Assembly: GCA_019113395.1 (NCBI GenBank)
Contig: DXHL01000031.1
Coordinates: 1-32,611, forward strand
Origin: Candidatus Rikenella faecigallinarum
GTDB lineage: Bacteria > Bacteroidota > Bacteroidia > Bacteroidales > Rikenellaceae
Direction of reading: 5' to 3'
DNA length: 32,611 bases
Shown here: piece by piece, positions 31,881-32,611 of the stretch
How positions within the stretch are numbered: the first letter of the stretch is position 1
Layout of the letters: each line of letters begins with the position of its first letter
Program-made: the position numbers and the translations under genes
The notes under the pieces: model-generated
Seen by the model: only the letters and a program-made list of their open reading frames with translations
What the model was told of the DNA's origin: nothing
The model's database searches: none

Positions 31881-32611
31881 TTACCGCACCAACTCATCGT
31901 GGGTCTCATCGTACGTTTGCAGATTCTCGATTTTGCGTTCTTTGACCTTCTTTCCGCCCCGGAAGTTATAAATCACTTTAAAGGTAAACTGGGCCAGATT
32001 CGCATTCGCATTCCGTTTCTGGATAAGCTCCGGCGTTTCGATAGTCGTCCATCTACCCGTATTGTGCACGGAAAATCCCGCACTTATCTGCATTCTCCTG
32101 TTTAACAGATATTTATAGAGAGAAAGACTGAAGTCAAGCTTAGGACCGTAGCTTCTTTCATCCAGTTTACTACCCGATGCGACGTAAAAGTAGGTGCTGC
32201 CGCCGAACCCCTTCTTGAAGTCGACCCTGTTCTCGAGTATCCACAGCGTGATGAAACTACCTTTCATGGCGTCATACAGCGGATTGTAGAAATTTCTCCA
32301 TTCCAATAATCCGTAAGCGTATATACTCCATTGATCCATTATCCGGAAACTACGGTCGACACTGAACTGCACATTGTAACTCGGCCGTTCGTTCACCGGC
32401 ATGGTGTAGATCACCAACGGATCATCCGGATCATTAAAACTTCTCCAAACCAAAAGATTGTTGGTCCGTTGCAGTCTTAGCCCAATTTCTGTCTTATCCC
32501 TCAGGCTAAATGTGAAGAGCAAATTATCGGCCGTCAAGGGACGCAGATTGACATTTCCTTTAGTATAAAAATAATCGTTAACATAGGTCACAACAGGTGA
32601 TAAAACATTAT
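31881..32611 (-). CDS. Outer-membrane beta-barrel (TonB-dependent receptor-like) protein, C-terminal part
   Basis: The frame is open from the right edge of the window to a TAA at 31881-31883, about 243 codons, so the N-terminal part lies outside. The translation is a series of alternating amphipathic strands (DKTEIGLRLQRTNNLLVW, YNVQFSVDRSF, SIYAYGLLEWRNFY, KLDFSLSLYKYLL, MQISAGFSVHNTGRW), typical of the barrel of CarboxypepD-reg/OMP_b-brl_3 family receptors. The last barrel strand is LAQFTFKVIYNFRGGKK, followed by a short charged tail. Such proteins import ligands or act in peptide and metal uptake with TonB; this one's ligand is unknown. It converges with the permease gene, 69 nt apart with no clear hairpin between. 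Confidence 0.82.
   Translation of the reverse strand, partial: NVLSPVVTYVNDYFYTKGNVNLRPLTADNLLFTFSLRDKTEIGLRLQRTNNLLVWRSFNDPDDPLVIYTMPVNERPSYNVQFSVDRSFRIMDQWSIYAYGLLEWRNFYNPLYDAMKGSFITLWILENRVDFKKGFGGSTYFYVASGSKLDERSYGPKLDFSLSLYKYLLNRRMQISAGFSVHNTGRWTTIETPELIQKRNANANLAQFTFKVIYNFRGGKKVKERKIENLQTYDETHDELVR

Overview
The window looks like a piece of a Bacteroidales chromosome of moderate-to-high GC, possibly from the Rikenellaceae/Alistipes range (low confidence below the order). The evidence is: fimbrillin-type lipoproteins with DUF3575 and DUF5119 partners; the NagB-like/PIG-L double-domain protein typical of Bacteroides relatives; repeated TAnnTTTG-type -7 promoter elements (the Bacteroidetes sigma factor consensus) just upstream of genes; absence of purine-rich Shine-Dalgarno sites; and a SusC/TonB-style outer-membrane barrel at the right edge. 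No insertion sequence, CRISPR array, prophage gene or rRNA is visible; one tRNA (Asp, GTC) is present.

Layout. 1-340: AT-rich flank with a possible truncated ORF and a 23-bp-arm palindromic terminator. 341-4967 (minus): a four-gene surface-fibre cassette, read DUF3575/OmpA-like protein, DUF5119 lipoprotein, fimbrillin-like lipoprotein 2, fimbrillin-like lipoprotein 1. 5172-5377: tRNA-Asp with a near-ideal promoter and a terminator. 5405-7060 (minus): a secreted endonuclease/exonuclease/phosphatase-fold protein behind the manganese exporter MntP. 7255-9233: glycosyltransferase, YjbQ-family protein, DUF1622 membrane protein. 9307-11787 (minus): copper chaperone and CopA ATPase. 11817-14459: deoxyinosine-type DNA glycosylase, EamA transporter, DUF3089 hydrolase lipoprotein. 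14523-16892: divergent RluB-like pseudouridine synthase and MalY/PatB C-S lyase, sharing an overlapping promoter region. 17049-17954: exported phosphodiesterase. 18057-21022 (minus): ddl followed by the NagB-like/PIG-L protein. 21148-24523 (plus): FMN-dependent NMO/FabK-like enzyme, thiE, thiL, thiD. 24615-24902: FtsB/DivIC-like protein. 24967-29192 (minus): START-like protein, LptF/LptG-like permease, ribBA, fmt. 29497-31811 (plus): a FtsX-like permease broken by a frameshift. 31881-32611 (minus): C-terminal part of an outer-membrane barrel.

How the genes fit together. Most of the window is core metabolism and envelope biology: peptidoglycan precursor (ddl), LPS export (LptF/G-like), division (FtsB), initiator tRNA formylation (fmt), riboflavin (ribBA), thiamine (thiE-thiL-thiD) and metal export (MntP, CopA/CopZ). 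The most accessory part is the fimbrial cassette at the left end. The items most worth a second look are that cassette with its tandem fimbrillin paralogues, the NagB-like domain lacking the expected catalytic Asp and His residues while its deacetylase domain keeps its motifs, the oxidoreductase translationally coupled to thiamine genes, the single-base break in the permease, and the six tandem stop codons formed by a trinucleotide repeat between ribBA and fmt. I found no convincing wholly new defence or mobile system.
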